From assembly GCA_030374805.1 (NCBI GenBank), contig JARGSG010000198.1:186001-250000 (forward strand): 64,000 bases of DNA, written 5' to 3'. A model generated the notes under the pieces. It made no database searches. It was not told the DNA's origin and was given only the letters and a program-made list of their open reading frames with translations. Below are positions 32,388 to 42,173 of this stretch, piece after piece (position 1 is the stretch's first letter; every line of letters starts with the position of its first letter). Origin of the DNA: Gracilaria gracilis. Its lineage: Eukaryota; Rhodophyta; Florideophyceae; Gracilariales; Gracilariaceae. The translations under genes were made by a program, and so were the position numbers.

Positions 32388-32467
32388 TATTAGAAAACAG
32401 ATGAGCTATTGGCGCTATGCTCTCTTGTGACACAGGGCGTGCAGTTCATGTATTTGAACTTTCAACA
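32388..32467 (-). repeat. 5' LTR of the TRIM
   Basis: 80 bp, identical to 32124-32203; TSD TACCG follows. Confidence 0.9.
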
Positions 32468-33039
32468 TACCGAACTAGGGTTCCAACTGGAGATCCGCAT
32501 TGCCCTCCGGATGTGAAGCGAGCGAAGAAGATCAATGAGATGATTAGGGAGAAGTGCGATATTGGTAACGCTGATGAGCACGTCGGCCTCGATTTAGGGA
32601 ATAACCAAGAAGAAGAACAAGCCACTGATCTCGATGAAGATCTTCAGGAGGAAAATGACGACGATCACGGCCACGCGGAAGGCGTTGAAGAAGTTTATCC
32701 GACCGCTGCGCTCGTAACCACCACTGCCTTTCAATCCAGCCGCTTAACGCACGGGCGCCGTACGAAACCTGATGGAAATGACGATTTGGTTACTCTTTAC
32801 AAGCTTTCGATCCTTGAGGATCAAAAGGATAGAAAGGAACAACGAAAGCGAGAGGAGCTGCGTATCGATCGCGAAAGAGAAAGGGAGGAGCGGGAGCGAG
32901 AGAGAGAGCAGCGCGAGGCTCTTCGGTTCGAACGGCTATTAGAATCGGGACAGAAAAACCATGACAACATGATGAGTATGATGATGCTTTTAATTGGTTC
33001 TGGTCGTGGGGCAAATGGCGGCCCTCATAGCGATGCCCT

Positions 33040-34197
33040 TCATAAAGATGGCAAATGATTGAAAAAAGAGTTCGCGTTGCTGTGCAATGCTGTCGTGAAC
33101 ACCGTGTTGATCTGGTTCAACCCCACCAATCTCGTTCGAAGGTTGAAGAGAAGCACTAGGGAGGTCAGAAACATCTTTCGTTCACCATATGGTTCGTATC
33201 GCATTCTGTCTTCGACCCGTGGAAAGCACGATTTAAACGCCCGCACTCCCCACTCAGCACTCTGTCGAAGCGATGTTGCCTGCCTACCAGTTTCAAGTTC
33301 GGACGCGTTTGCAGCCGTAGCCACTATGTTGGGGCTACTCTTAAGTAAAAACGGATACCTTCCTCTTGAAAATGCCGAGTCGATAACACAGCGCCCCCCA
33401 TATTCTTCGTGCGCTGCTTCCAGTTTTTCGTAAACGCTAGATTTCTCGGCAACGTGGGAGTCGTGCATTGCTCCCGGTGCATTCAATCCGCACGCAATGA
33501 TCACCCCCGTTGGACTGAATGTGAGCACGTTTGCTACATAGTGGTCATGCGTCCAGCCATTGTAAAAACGGTTCTGAACGATTTCGTTTCCACTCTGTTG
33601 TAGTTTGAGTTTTAGTCCGTCTGCAAAACAGTAGACATTCTGCAGAAAGGGGTAGTTGGCCTGGATGAGACTCATAGCGAACTGAGCTTCGGAAGGTGAT
33701 GGCATTTTAACGGTGGCCAACGAATCTTTGGCTAAACGGTTGATGAGAAGACGTCGAGCGAATCTGATATACAGAGAAGAAACGCTGGCGGTGGTTCCAA
33801 ATATGAGCGACAGGCTCATCAGGGAGCCCCTAGTCCGCGTGTGCGACAAAGCCAAGCCTAAGCAGGTGGTAGCATTCATCAATCTAGGTCTTCCACGGTT
33901 GGTTGTAGACCGCATTTTGATATAACCCGATTCTGTGTACGGTGTGAATCGTTCGTAATACGGTTTGAACTTTTCGAGTAAGTACTGGAAGGTTCTGTGA
34001 TCAAACCCGGTGAGTGTAATCAGCGAAGGCTCGCATCCGCTGCCATACAAAAAGAAAAACGGCGATTGTTGTGGGAATCTTAGTGCCGACCTTCTTATTT
34101 TTCCTTGTCGGATGCGTTGTTGGTAAGGAGCCAGTTGGGTCCTAAACGACGGTGGCCGTTTTGGCTTCAAGATCAGGTACGGGGAACATCGGGTCAT
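33040..34197 (-). CDS. PIF/Harbinger transposase of Harb-1 (385 aa)
   Basis: ATG at 34197 is the first Met in the frame. The DDE_Tnp_4-type catalytic core is visible: CFADGLKL (first Asp), CVIDSAFSRGRYPFL (second Asp) and SAEWGVRAFKSCFPR (Glu), with the usual NGWTHDHYVANVLTFSPTG between. The N-terminal part should hold the helix-turn-helix. The frame is complete, 107 bp shorter than the distance to the right TIR would allow, and has no stop. It faces the Myb-like gene tail to tail. It probably cuts at the GGGCGTC termini and makes 3-bp target duplications. The partner gene is broken, so this copy would need one supplied elsewhere. Confidence 0.88.
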   Translation of the reverse strand: MTRCSPYLILKPKRPPSFRTQLAPYQQRIRQGKIRRSALRFPQQSPFFFLYGSGCEPSLITLTGFDHRTFQYLLEKFKPYYERFTPYTESGYIKMRSTTNRGRPRLMNATTCLGLALSHTRTRGSLMSLSLIFGTTASVSSLYIRFARRLLINRLAKDSLATVKMPSPSEAQFAMSLIQANYPFLQNVYCFADGLKLKLQQSGNEIVQNRFYNGWTHDHYVANVLTFSPTGVIIACGLNAPGAMHDSHVAEKSSVYEKLEAAHEEYGGRCVIDSAFSRGRYPFLLKSSPNIVATAANASELETGRQATSLRQSAEWGVRAFKSCFPRVEDRMRYEPYGERKMFLTSLVLLFNLRTRLVGLNQINTVFTTALHSNANSFFNHLPSL

Positions 34198-34396
34198 TGC
34201 ACCACAAAACAAATGGAAAAGCAGAAGCTTTGAGAAGAAAGGCGTACTGAAAGGGTGAAGGTGGAACAAGGAGCAAGCTGCATACTCTCGATGACTACGT
34301 AGTGGTTTGGTTTGCGGTTTGTTCCACTACGATTTTCAGGACCTCTATCCAAACGCAAACGCGCATATCCACTGAAAAGCGCGTTTGCGATTTGGT

Positions 34397-34412
34397 TTTT
34401 CAGGAGACGCCC
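34397..34412 (-). repeat. Right TIR of Harb-1
   Basis: Inverted copy of 26006-26021, followed by AGT. Confidence 0.92.
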
Positions 34413-34883
34413 AGTATCTCGACTCGATACCATTCTCAACTTCTTCAGCGCGTTTCCAATTATGCTTCTAGTTCTACCTACAATAGTACTAAGCGCAAAC
34501 CACATATCGTTTTGCTTTTGTGTTCGAGAATTTTGCAAAAAAAATCGTTTTTTAGTGATCCCATTTTCAAAAACTTCTGAGGCTCTTTCCAAGGAAATGA
34601 GTTAATCCACCTTTTCTCAAAGAGCAACCCCATTCGCACTCGCACGGTTATGAAAACGTGTCGGTGTTGTCAAAAAAAGAAGTGCATCTTAGGGGTGTTC
34701 CAGAAGTTAACGAAACTGAAAACTGGAAACCCGGAAATCACAATATTTCCAATCTGTTTTGCTCTGTTGTGTCTGGAAAGGTGGCTTGGACTTGGAAAGC
34801 AACGACCGGAAATCCGCGTAACGAGTCGATTCACCAGAACGTATGGACTGTAGGCGAATCAGCACAACGAAGACGAAAGAAAG

Positions 34884-36151
34884 ATGCCCATGCTCCGGGG
34901 ACGCAGGCTTCTTCACTGGGCTGTTCTGCGGCGCCACAAACTACGGGACGCCTTTACGCGTCGCGCAAAAGACCAGGGCTCATTGCAAAGAGCTCTCGTT
35001 TTTCTAGAGCTCCTTGTCAACCACGAGAAGAACGCCTTGCGTACAAATGTCATGAATACGGTGCTACCGCGACATAAACTAGATGTGAAGGAACACGTCA
35101 ATGGACCAACTGCGGATCACTTCAGGCGCATGTACCGCACGTCAAAGAAACAATTCTTGCAGCTCTCAAATGTAATGAGACCATCCTTCCAAAAGCGGCA
35201 ACGCCCTAATTCTTCTGCGTCAGGAGCAGTAAGCGTTGAAGTGATGCTGTTTGGGACATTGCGTCTCCTGGCGGGAGACAGTTACTTGGATGTGTGCTGG
35301 CTTTACGGTTTAGGACGCAGTACTGTGTACGACCTATTTAAGAAACGCTTTGTGCGCTCGACATGTTTCTACCGAAGATTACGCTTCCTGCAACGGAAGC
35401 AGAATGTAAAGCGAACGCGGATATGTTCTGCCGATTTCGACAATCTCCCATTTTTGGCGTAGTTGCGGCGCTAGACGGCATTGCTATCGAAATAAAAAAG
35501 CCACGGCGAAGGGAAGTCAAGGATCCTAAGAAGTATTATGATCGTAAGGGGTTCTTCGCGCTTTGTGTACAGGCTGCAGCACAAGCACATTACAAATTCT
35601 GCTTCGTATCTGCGTCGCATTCTGGGGGGACCCATGACTCCACGGCTTTTGCAGAAACGAGACTGTACGGTTTTCTTAAGGGTTTCAAACCACCTAATTG
35701 GGCCATGGTTGTCGCTGACGATGCTTACGCAAACGAGAACAGAGTTTTAACTCCATATCCGGGAAGGGGTCTAACACGAAGAGAAGATTCTTTTAATGCA
35801 TATCTTTCGTCTTGTAGGACTGTAGTTGAGCAAGCGTTCGGTGTCCTGATATGTCGGTCTGGTACATTTTGGTCTGCGATTCGGTATCCACTCCACAAGG
35901 TAACGCTCATTATTATTGTTGCTTGTAAGTTGCACAACTTAATCATAGAGACTGCAGCCATTACGTCATTTGAAACGATACCGAGCCATGAAGACAACAG
36001 CGTACACGGTTCACCCGTCGTGCACTTCCAAAACTCGCTGCACATGGAAGCAGAAAACATGCGTACAAGGAACCGAAAGAGAGATACATCGGCTCAGAGA
36101 GACAATATTGCCCAGCAGCTACTGGACTTAGGCTATGTGCGACGTAGGTAA
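34884..36151 (+). pseudogene. PIF/Harbinger transposase of Harb-2, frameshifted
   Basis: The N-terminal half (34884 to about 35345) is read in one frame and the catalytic half (about 35345-36151) in another; the switch lies between the TAA at 35337 in the second frame and ATG 35363, a net single-base shift. The core is complete: AALDGIAIEI (Asp), VVADDAYANE (Asp) and TVVEQAFGVLICR (Glu). The N-terminal half has the GTLRLLAGDSYLDVCWLYGL helix-turn-helix-like block seen in this family. Without correction the protein would stop before the catalytic domain. A tiny intron is a less likely explanation. Confidence 0.82.
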
Positions 36152-36724
36152 TGTTGTCCTACCCCTACATCCCCGGCGTTGCCCTTCGGCGTCATTACCA
36201 TCGCATTGCAGCTTGCGTTTATCTGCGTCGAGTGTCATGGATGTAGACGGACGTACAACGAGGAACGAAAATGTTTCAATTTGTCAAAGGTGAAAGATTC
36301 AGTAAGCACGAAAAGATCGCCTCTAGTTGTTACTGCTTATAGGCTTTACGGATTCGTTTGCACCACTGTTTCAACACTGTACAATATCCGTACACTCTGG
36401 TGAGGCAGCCTTGCTTTGCGCCACCAGAAGTGGTTCCGCTGGTTCAGGATCCTCGCATCAAATTCTGGGATGCTATCGTCGCGGGTTTTCGCTCTTGGGC
36501 AAATTCAAGAGCTAGAAGAAGTTACAGAAGATTTCATAAAGTGCAGGCCCGCATGGACAGTATCCAGATCGAACGGCATACATTCGCGCTTCACGGCACA
36601 CTCTGTGGCATGGAAGAACTCGCCAATCGAAATCACTTTTTGGCGTTATACAACAGGTGCCCGTGAAACAAATCAAACTTCGATAGCGTTGCGTTACACA
36701 TGAATGCTACATGTCTAAACAAAC

Positions 36725-36760
36725 TCTTGAGAAGTGCTTCCACACTAGTGCTTCTCAAGA
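36725..36760. other. Hairpin between the convergent Harb-2 genes
   Basis: TCTTGAGAAG pairs with CTTCTCAAGA, 10 bp stem, 16-base loop. It lies between the ends of two facing genes. Confidence 0.55.
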
Positions 36761-36905
36761 AATAAGCATGTAGGCTCTCTCTCTGACGGGGACAGTTGTC
36801 ACATACAGATCACAAGACCGAAAAATATCCATCGCGCAAAATGCCGGTGCCACCACGTCTTAAATATACGCACACGCAAAGATGCATAGAAAACAATTAA
36901 ACATG

Positions 36906-38295
36906 TTACTTATAACCCAACTTAGAAAGTAACCGACGCAGGCTCTGCTGTAAAACAGTTTTATCCTCATCATCTGATGTGTTTGCCATATGTGTCCGTA
37001 CCGCAGCAATGGCGTCAACTGTTGCTTTCGTAAAGCGTGCGTCTGCTTCAAATGCTTCGTAACGCATTTTATCGCGTTCTGCTTCTTCAAACTCTTTCGC
37101 GACCTCAGAGTTCTGTGGCCTAAATGCCGACGCGAGCCCCTCAATGGCAGAACTACTGGAATTAGCTGCCGAAGTCCTTGAACGCTTAGATCGTGGCCCC
37201 TAATTCACGCTTCCCCCAAATCCGTACCCTTCCAATGGGGCACCCACACCTTCTTCTCTCCGGGCATCAGTACTAAGGGCTCTAGTTGCAAGTGGCTCCA
37301 AAATCGGGTGCACCTTTAGAAAGCAGAACGCATACATGATATAGCTTTTGCCGTCTGCAAAGCTAGCAAATGCGTCTGTGTCACCCTGTCCAGAAGCCTC
37401 ATATCTACTTTAACAAGTTCCATACAAACTCTTCAATACCCCAAATTTTCGTTTCAACACTATAGCATCACGAATATGTGGCCGCCGGGAGGGATCAAAA
37501 TACGCGATGTCACTGCGCAAAATTCCCCCCGGACAGCGTTGAAACAGCTTCGGGTTTGAAATCGCCATCATTAAACAAAGGCGCAATGCTGTCCGTCCAA
37601 GGGTCCTTTTTTTCTTTATCTAGCTCTTCCTGCGTCATGCATTCCATGAGTTTTCGTCTAGTCGCCGTTAGTCTGGCATCAGCCAGTACATGAAGGAGAC
37701 GGCAGTATTCCACAGCTTGAAATGCAGGCTCTCTTCCTTCTGTGTCCTCGGTTGCATTGGTCTCAACCGAAAGACTTGGTTCCCCCACAAGCACTTCATC
37801 GTTATCAAATACGGGTACATCTCCCTTGATCCCCAATACCTCAATCTTCTGCTGCGAATATTTCTTCACTCGTACAGTAGTTCCCGGTAAGTTGGATATA
37901 CCAAAGTAATCTCTATTACTATCGCCTTCTCTTCGCTGTAGTAAATGCGAGAGTGCAGCGCCGGATACAGTTCTTTGCACCGTTTTCGTGGCAATTATGG
38001 TTACCTTTGTCACGAGCTTAGCGTTATGGGCACCCATTATGTTCAACATTCTAAGAGCCTGCTTGCACATCGTGTTGTTAAATCGCAATTGTTATAGTAT
38101 TGCTTCTGCGTCAGCAACTGTTGCCGGCGCGTTTTCATTTGGAGAAGCATCTGGCAAAGAGTGCAATTGATGTTGCGTGTCACGGTGAGCGGTACTTGAA
38201 GCAGATGCATCTTGGTGCGATGTTTGTGGTACAGCGGCATTTGTTGTGGCATTATTTGAGTGAGATGAACAGGGTGGCTCCATAGGTATAGGCAC
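36906..38295 (-). pseudogene. Myb-associated partner gene of Harb-2, multiply broken
   Basis: Coding similarity in composition can be followed from ATG 38295 to TAA 36906, but with an in-frame TAA at 38092-38094, a frame change just before the TGA at 37510, and further stops TAA 37410-37412 and TAG 37200-37202. Readable blocks include YFGISNLPGTTVRVKKYS, EYCRLLHVLADARLTATRRK, WTDSIAPLFNDGDF, SRYEASGQGDTDAF and a C-terminal charged coiled coil. The position opposite the transposase matches the Myb-like partner of Harb-1, though the sequence is different. The identity as the DNA-binding partner is inferred from the position and from similar two-gene elements. Confidence 0.6.
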
Positions 38296-38357
38296 AGCAG
38301 TGGGTATGGAGAGGAAGTTTTTGCTTCGTCAAAAAGCATGCAACAACGATCAACATT

Positions 38358-38401
38358 CGTTTCCTTGACTGCGAAACGAACGGTTTCGCAGTCAAGAAAC
38401 G
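38358..38401. other. Near-perfect 19-bp hairpin
   Basis: The arms CGTTTC(C)TTGACTGCGAAAC and GTTTCGCAGTCAAGAAACG are separated by GAACG; one unpaired C. It lies 60 bp upstream of the broken partner gene of Harb-2, inside the element. Confidence 0.75.
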
Positions 38402-38499
38402 AAGCCGGAAATACAGCTCATAGACGTGGAATGCGCTGATTGCGTCATCTAAGGTTTCCACGATTTCGTTTCCTGTTGCGTAAACTCGTAGAACGGCCC

Positions 38500-40780
38500 T
38501 CACAAGAAAACTGCAACAAATCCACACGGCAAAGGAAAGCTGAACTCGGAGGTGAATAAGAAGTCAGAAGGCCGTTCCAGAAAAGAAATCCAGAGTCCAG
38601 TGAAATGCACAAGCCCGTGCCTGAAGCTCGTTGCCGTGGAAAACTCTGGATTAGCTACTGCCCGGAATATAAAAATGATTCAGCTTCTTGCTGAACTCCA
38701 GACAGCTGCACCAACAACCAGGGCGCGTACTCAAAACGGTTGGGTGCAGGCAGCGACACGAGCGGTAGGTTGCGCGCGGAGACAGTGCTGTCAAGACGAA
38801 CGGTAACTCGAAACGGATGACAACCTCACGCATCATAGATTCTATCACTTTATTCATCGCCAAGCTGATGCTTTGCGGCTCAAGATCTGAGGGTAGTGTG
38901 GACGGCCATGTCCGAACACTATGCAGTGAACCACAACTTACTGCACTAGTACACTCGACAAGAGATGTACTGTTCCCCGGGAAGGGTGGGTGGGTGTTCC
39001 AATAAGCAAAACGTTGCGCAAGATGCTAAGGTAGAACAGCATTGAGCGATCACCCTCTGCGCCGAGAAGCGACGACGGCTGATCGCTCTGCTGAAGAGCA
39101 TCTTGCGCCACGACGCATCCAGAAATGGCTCTAATAAATCCACTTCTGCGTGTCCTCGAAAATCTAACAGTAAGTCCGTGCCGAAGGGCGACAAAATGCG
39201 CCGTGTGACACGGTGAACAACATGCGCCGTGTGACACGGTGAACAACATGCGCCGTGTGACACGGTGAACAACATGCGCCGTGTGACACGGCGAACAACA
39301 TACGACTTTGGGCTTGTAGGAGAGACCAAACAGCGCCATGTTACTGGTTTTGCGTTGAAGTGCCAATTGGCAGTAGTCACCCACCAGCTGGCCGTAAAAA
39401 GCCGCCGTACACCACGCCCGCGGGCGTCAGTTTCTCCGGGCAAAGCAGCCGCGCGCATACGCTACGACGCCGTTGCGCGCTTATGCTCCGATGCAAGGCG
39501 GCGTGAGCGAAACTCGCAGCAGACGCGGGCCTCTTTTGGTTGCTCTGCCTCTGCCGCAACACACAATGCAATCTCTGCTCATCAATTGCAGTCGGTAAAG
39601 TCTGGGCGAGGGAGCGCATAGCAGAACTATATCGCAGACAGAGTTTTCGTAGAAAAGTGTAATGGGACACATTCTTTTCCTTGTTCAGAACGGAACAAGA
39701 AGGGCCCTCTCAATTCATGTCTCTCAGTGCGTAATTGCTGCCAACGTGGGCAATGGCTCGTGCTTCCATCCAATCTGTGCTACATACTTTGGAGCCCGAA
39801 AAAGTAGAAATCAGGAGGGCTAGGTTGGAGCTACGTGGTTCTTTTTCGAGGAGTGGTTCCTCTTCCTTGCTAACATCTGCTGCCGCGCTCCGTGATATGA
39901 CTGCTGATTCTCAATTCCAAATTGACATCAAAGCAATTACACGTCGTGCTTGAACGGGAGCCTAAGCGAGTGTACAAACAATAGGGGAAGTTTTTGAGCC
40001 TAGGTGGAAACTCAACAAGGAGAGAACGCTGCGAAGAACGAATAACGCGGTGTTTGTGTTCAGTAAAGGTCGGGATAATCATCAAGGGGCTCTATCAGGC
40101 GAAACGGAACATTACCAACATCGCGAACGACATATGCGAGTATGAAGAACTTCCGCTGGTCAGTAACGTCGACTTCATGTTGGTTTTCATACATATTTGC
40201 TATCGCCACAAATCGTGGCAGTTCCCAACAATTCCGGTTAATTCAGTATTTGGCAGCTCTTCATATAAGGCTGCTAGGCACTTAGGTACTCACATCTGCA
40301 CAGAAGTTCATCGTTTTGGAATCAGTGATCCACCTCCAAAGAAAGTACTTGGTTGGAGCTATTGCTGCGAAGGTTACGATGGCAGGCAGTATCCTCATCT
40401 CTTATATTTGTGCCATCACTTGCTTGTCCTGGCTTTGAGATCGTGTGCGAACATCTGAAAACAGGTATATAGAGCTAATGTCTTATACCTGCTGCATCTC
40501 AATGAAGAGTCAATCAGGTTGAAAACTTAATCAAACATCGTTTTCCAAACACTCTTGAATAAGCACTGCTGGAATTCTTTCTGTCATTCTGTTGGAGTCA
40601 CCCCTTTGGATGGAAGCGCTTACTACATCATGTCTGGGATTCGGTTTGGTATCTTCCTGTGAAACCCATACTGTTTTCAAGTAATCAGGGCTTAATAAGT
40701 GCAAACATGCTGAGAAAAGGTGAGCCAGAACGGTTGTCAAACCATCTGCCCAGAATATGAGTCGCGCCAGCTGATTTGTA
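38500..40780. other. Region without a supported gene, holding a 26-bp tandem repeat
   Basis: ORFs here are short or arise from the tandem repeat at 39196-39299. Nothing is recognised as coding. Confidence 0.4.
39196..39299. repeat. Tandem repeat, 4 units of 26 bp
   Basis: The unit starts ATGCGCCGTGTGACACGG and ends TGAACAAC; the fourth has one change (CGGC for CGGT). Each unit has the 13-bp inverted repeat CCGTGTGACACGG. Confidence 0.92.
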
Positions 40781-40790
40781 CATAAAAGCT
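40781..40790 (+). promoter_or_regulatory. TATA-like element CATAAAAGCT of the Cys-rich peptide gene
   Basis: Identical to the 10-mer before the peroxidase gene and at a similar distance (103 bp) from its ATG. Confidence 0.5.
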
Positions 40791-40883
40791 GGTTGAGCGA
40801 ACGTGCTTGGAATCACTCTCATCTCCCGCAGAAGTTCAATACCACTCAACTCAACATATTAGAGCTTCATATTCAAACTGATA

Positions 40884-41156
40884 ATGGTCACCTACAAGTT
40901 CTTTTTCTTTGCAGTGCTGCTCGGTGTCATTCTTTCGTGGGCGTCGGCTGAAGTGGTCAAGTCTACCGAAGTTAACGAAGCTGCAGAAATGGGAGATAAA
41001 GATGAGGCCTTGCTGTTGCCAAACTCAATGCGTCAAAAAGGCAAGGGAAAATGCAAATCGCGATGCATAAGAGGGTGCAGAAGAATATGCAACGATTTCC
41101 TGACGTCTTCAGGTGGGAGGCGTAAGTGCAGACAAGCTTGCTACCATGTCATCTAA
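40884..41156 (+). CDS. Small secreted cationic six-cysteine protein (90 aa)
   Basis: Residues 1-22 are a signal peptide (hydrophobic core FFFFAVLLGVILSW, ending SASA-type). An acidic propeptide-like stretch follows (about residues 23-47), then QKGKGK and a basic tail with six Cys spaced C-x3-C-x3-C-x3-C-x13-C-x3-C. The acidic pro part before a basic Cys-rich mature part is the layout of many host-defence peptide precursors; the Cx3C pairs resemble helical hairpinins but the four-Cys run with x3 spacing is unusual. It probably acts outside the cell. A CATAAAAGCT motif lies upstream and AATAAA at about 41342 could be the polyadenylation signal. No family is recognised; antimicrobial activity is only a hypothesis. 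Confidence 0.72.
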   Translation: MVTYKFFFFAVLLGVILSWASAEVVKSTEVNEAAEMGDKDEALLLPNSMRQKGKGKCKSRCIRGCRRICNDFLTSSGGRRKCRQACYHVI

Positions 41157-42173
41157 TGGTTCAGAGAAGAAACGTTTATGTGCTATGGTGGGCGTTCACC
41201 AGGTACTATAGGTGCAAGAGATGAAAGTGGTACATGCCTGTTTATGAGCTTTTTGGCTGCTGCGGCGCACTCGCTGTGTGTCTCTAGCCTTGTGTGAATA
41301 ACTGTCTTGCTGATGGTATCATCGCAGCAATAGCTCTATAATAAAGAATAACCGAGCATACCTTTTGTGCGGGACGTTTAGGCGATTAATTAGGCTTCAC
41401 AGCTGCGTCTGGGAGGTTGGTGCAAGCTTCAAGATGTTTAGCGAGCAGCTCAGCGCTTGTTCATTTGCTTCGTAGATGGCAAGTTTCTCTACATGTTGCT
41501 CAATTAATCGGGGCTGCAACACTATTGCTGGAGAACGGTAACATAAGAGGTCTCGTTCGTTCTATAGAGAGAACGCCAGACTTCATCCCCATTCATATTG
41601 CTCTACTACTGCCATCAGTACATCTAGAAAGTACTATCTGAGTAGTACCGAAGATCTTCGGGACAAGCTTGCAACAAAGCTTAAAGATTGACTTCGATTA
41701 CTCTATTTGGCCCTACACCTACCATATTATTACATAGTTAAAAACTACTTTGAGCTCATTAGAATACCTCGCGAAACGAAGTAAAATATTGAATGACTCA
41801 GATATTTATACCTTCTAGGGCGAAGGCTCAAGGCTCTGAAACCTGATAAGTTCGTAATTATCACCCAACCTATCATGATTAATTTAAAAGTTATCACCCC
41901 ACTCTCTCAATTATGGTGCTCTATAGAAGAGTCTGGAATCCTCTTCGTAATTCCAATCCGAGTAGAGTCTAATCACCCATTGTAAAGCACTTTAGAAGGT
42001 TATACAACACAATGACGTGACAGCTGATGTTGATGTCGAAGAAGCCGGTAGGAGTGGGGCTGACGGCGTCGGTGGCGGTGATGGTGGTGGTGGTGGTGGT
42101 GGTGTGTAGTGAACTGGGGAGAAGAGCGGCAGGGCCGGGGTCGTGACCCTCTGTGACCGCCAGCTGCAGCTGT
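41157..42173. other. Intergenic with a GGT microsatellite and a partial SINE-like copy
   Basis: No gene seen. A run of GGT units lies at about 42081-42105. Right after it (about 42108-42171) comes a 5'-shortened piece of the SINE-like repeat, directly joined to the full copy. Confidence 0.5.

Larger units (their letters stand above)
32124..32467 (-). mobile_element. TRIM-type miniature LTR retrotransposon (344 bp)
   Basis: Two identical 80-bp direct repeats (32124-32203, 32388-32467) enclose 184 bp and are flanked by TACCG on both sides (32119-32123, 32468-32472). In element orientation the LTR starts TGTTGAAAG and ends CTAATA, a primer-binding site GGTTATGGGCCC follows (32376-32387), and a polypurine tract GGTCGAAGGGGAG (32204-32216) precedes the second LTR. 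There is no coding capacity. The layout and the end, PBS and PPT motifs match those of Cop-B, so Cop-B-type proteins are the likely mobilising machinery. It sits inside the Myb-like gene of Harb-1. Confidence 0.9.
26361..33058 (+). pseudogene. Myb/SANT-like partner protein of Harb-1, broken by Gyp-A and a TRIM
   Basis: The gene is in three pieces: 26361-26503, 31836-32123 and 32473-33058. Leaving out each inserted element plus one target duplication makes the pieces line up in one frame from ATG to TGA (1,017 bp, 338 codons). Visible parts: a Ser/Thr-rich N-terminus, a tryptophan-containing helical domain (KWRGFIFTTREL...MEWDRVT), the block PTGDPHCPPDVKRAKKINE, an acidic stretch, and a long Arg/Glu coiled coil near the end. 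Such Myb-like proteins help the Harbinger transposase bind the transposon ends and enter the nucleus. Its stop overlaps the stop of the opposing transposase gene by 19 bp. It cannot make a normal protein here. Confidence 0.88.
26006..34412. mobile_element. PIF/Harbinger DNA transposon Harb-1, bearing two nested LTR elements
   Basis: Terminal inverted repeats of 16 bp, GGGCGTCTCCTGAAAA at 26006-26021 and its complement at 34397-34412, are flanked by the 3-bp target duplication AGT (26003-26005, 34413-34415). It contains a Myb-like gene (+) and a DDE transposase gene (-), the two-gene set of this superfamily. Without the two inserted retroelements and their extra duplications the element would be about 2,726 bp. 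Confidence 0.92.
34692..38499. mobile_element. Second PIF/Harbinger element Harb-2, decayed; boundaries tentative
   Basis: It encloses a frameshifted transposase (+) and a broken partner gene (-) in the same convergent plan as Harb-1. Candidate degenerate inverted repeats: GGGGTGTTCCAGAAGTT at 34692 against GGGCCGTTCTACGAGTT read inward from 38499; beyond them both ends share ACGxAAC and, after an offset, AACxGGAAAC..GAAATC. The flanks TTA and TCA could be a decayed 3-bp duplication. Confidence 0.55.

Noticed and set aside
39196-39299. CRISPR-like array
   Set aside because: The units are directly adjacent with no spacers, and the genome is eukaryotic.
38938-39458. Minus-strand ORFs of 148 and 170 codons
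   Set aside because: Much of their sequence comes from the 26-bp tandem repeat; no motif or start context.
39994-40458. 154-codon ORF as a gene
   Set aside because: No motif, no start context, and composition like its noncoding surroundings.
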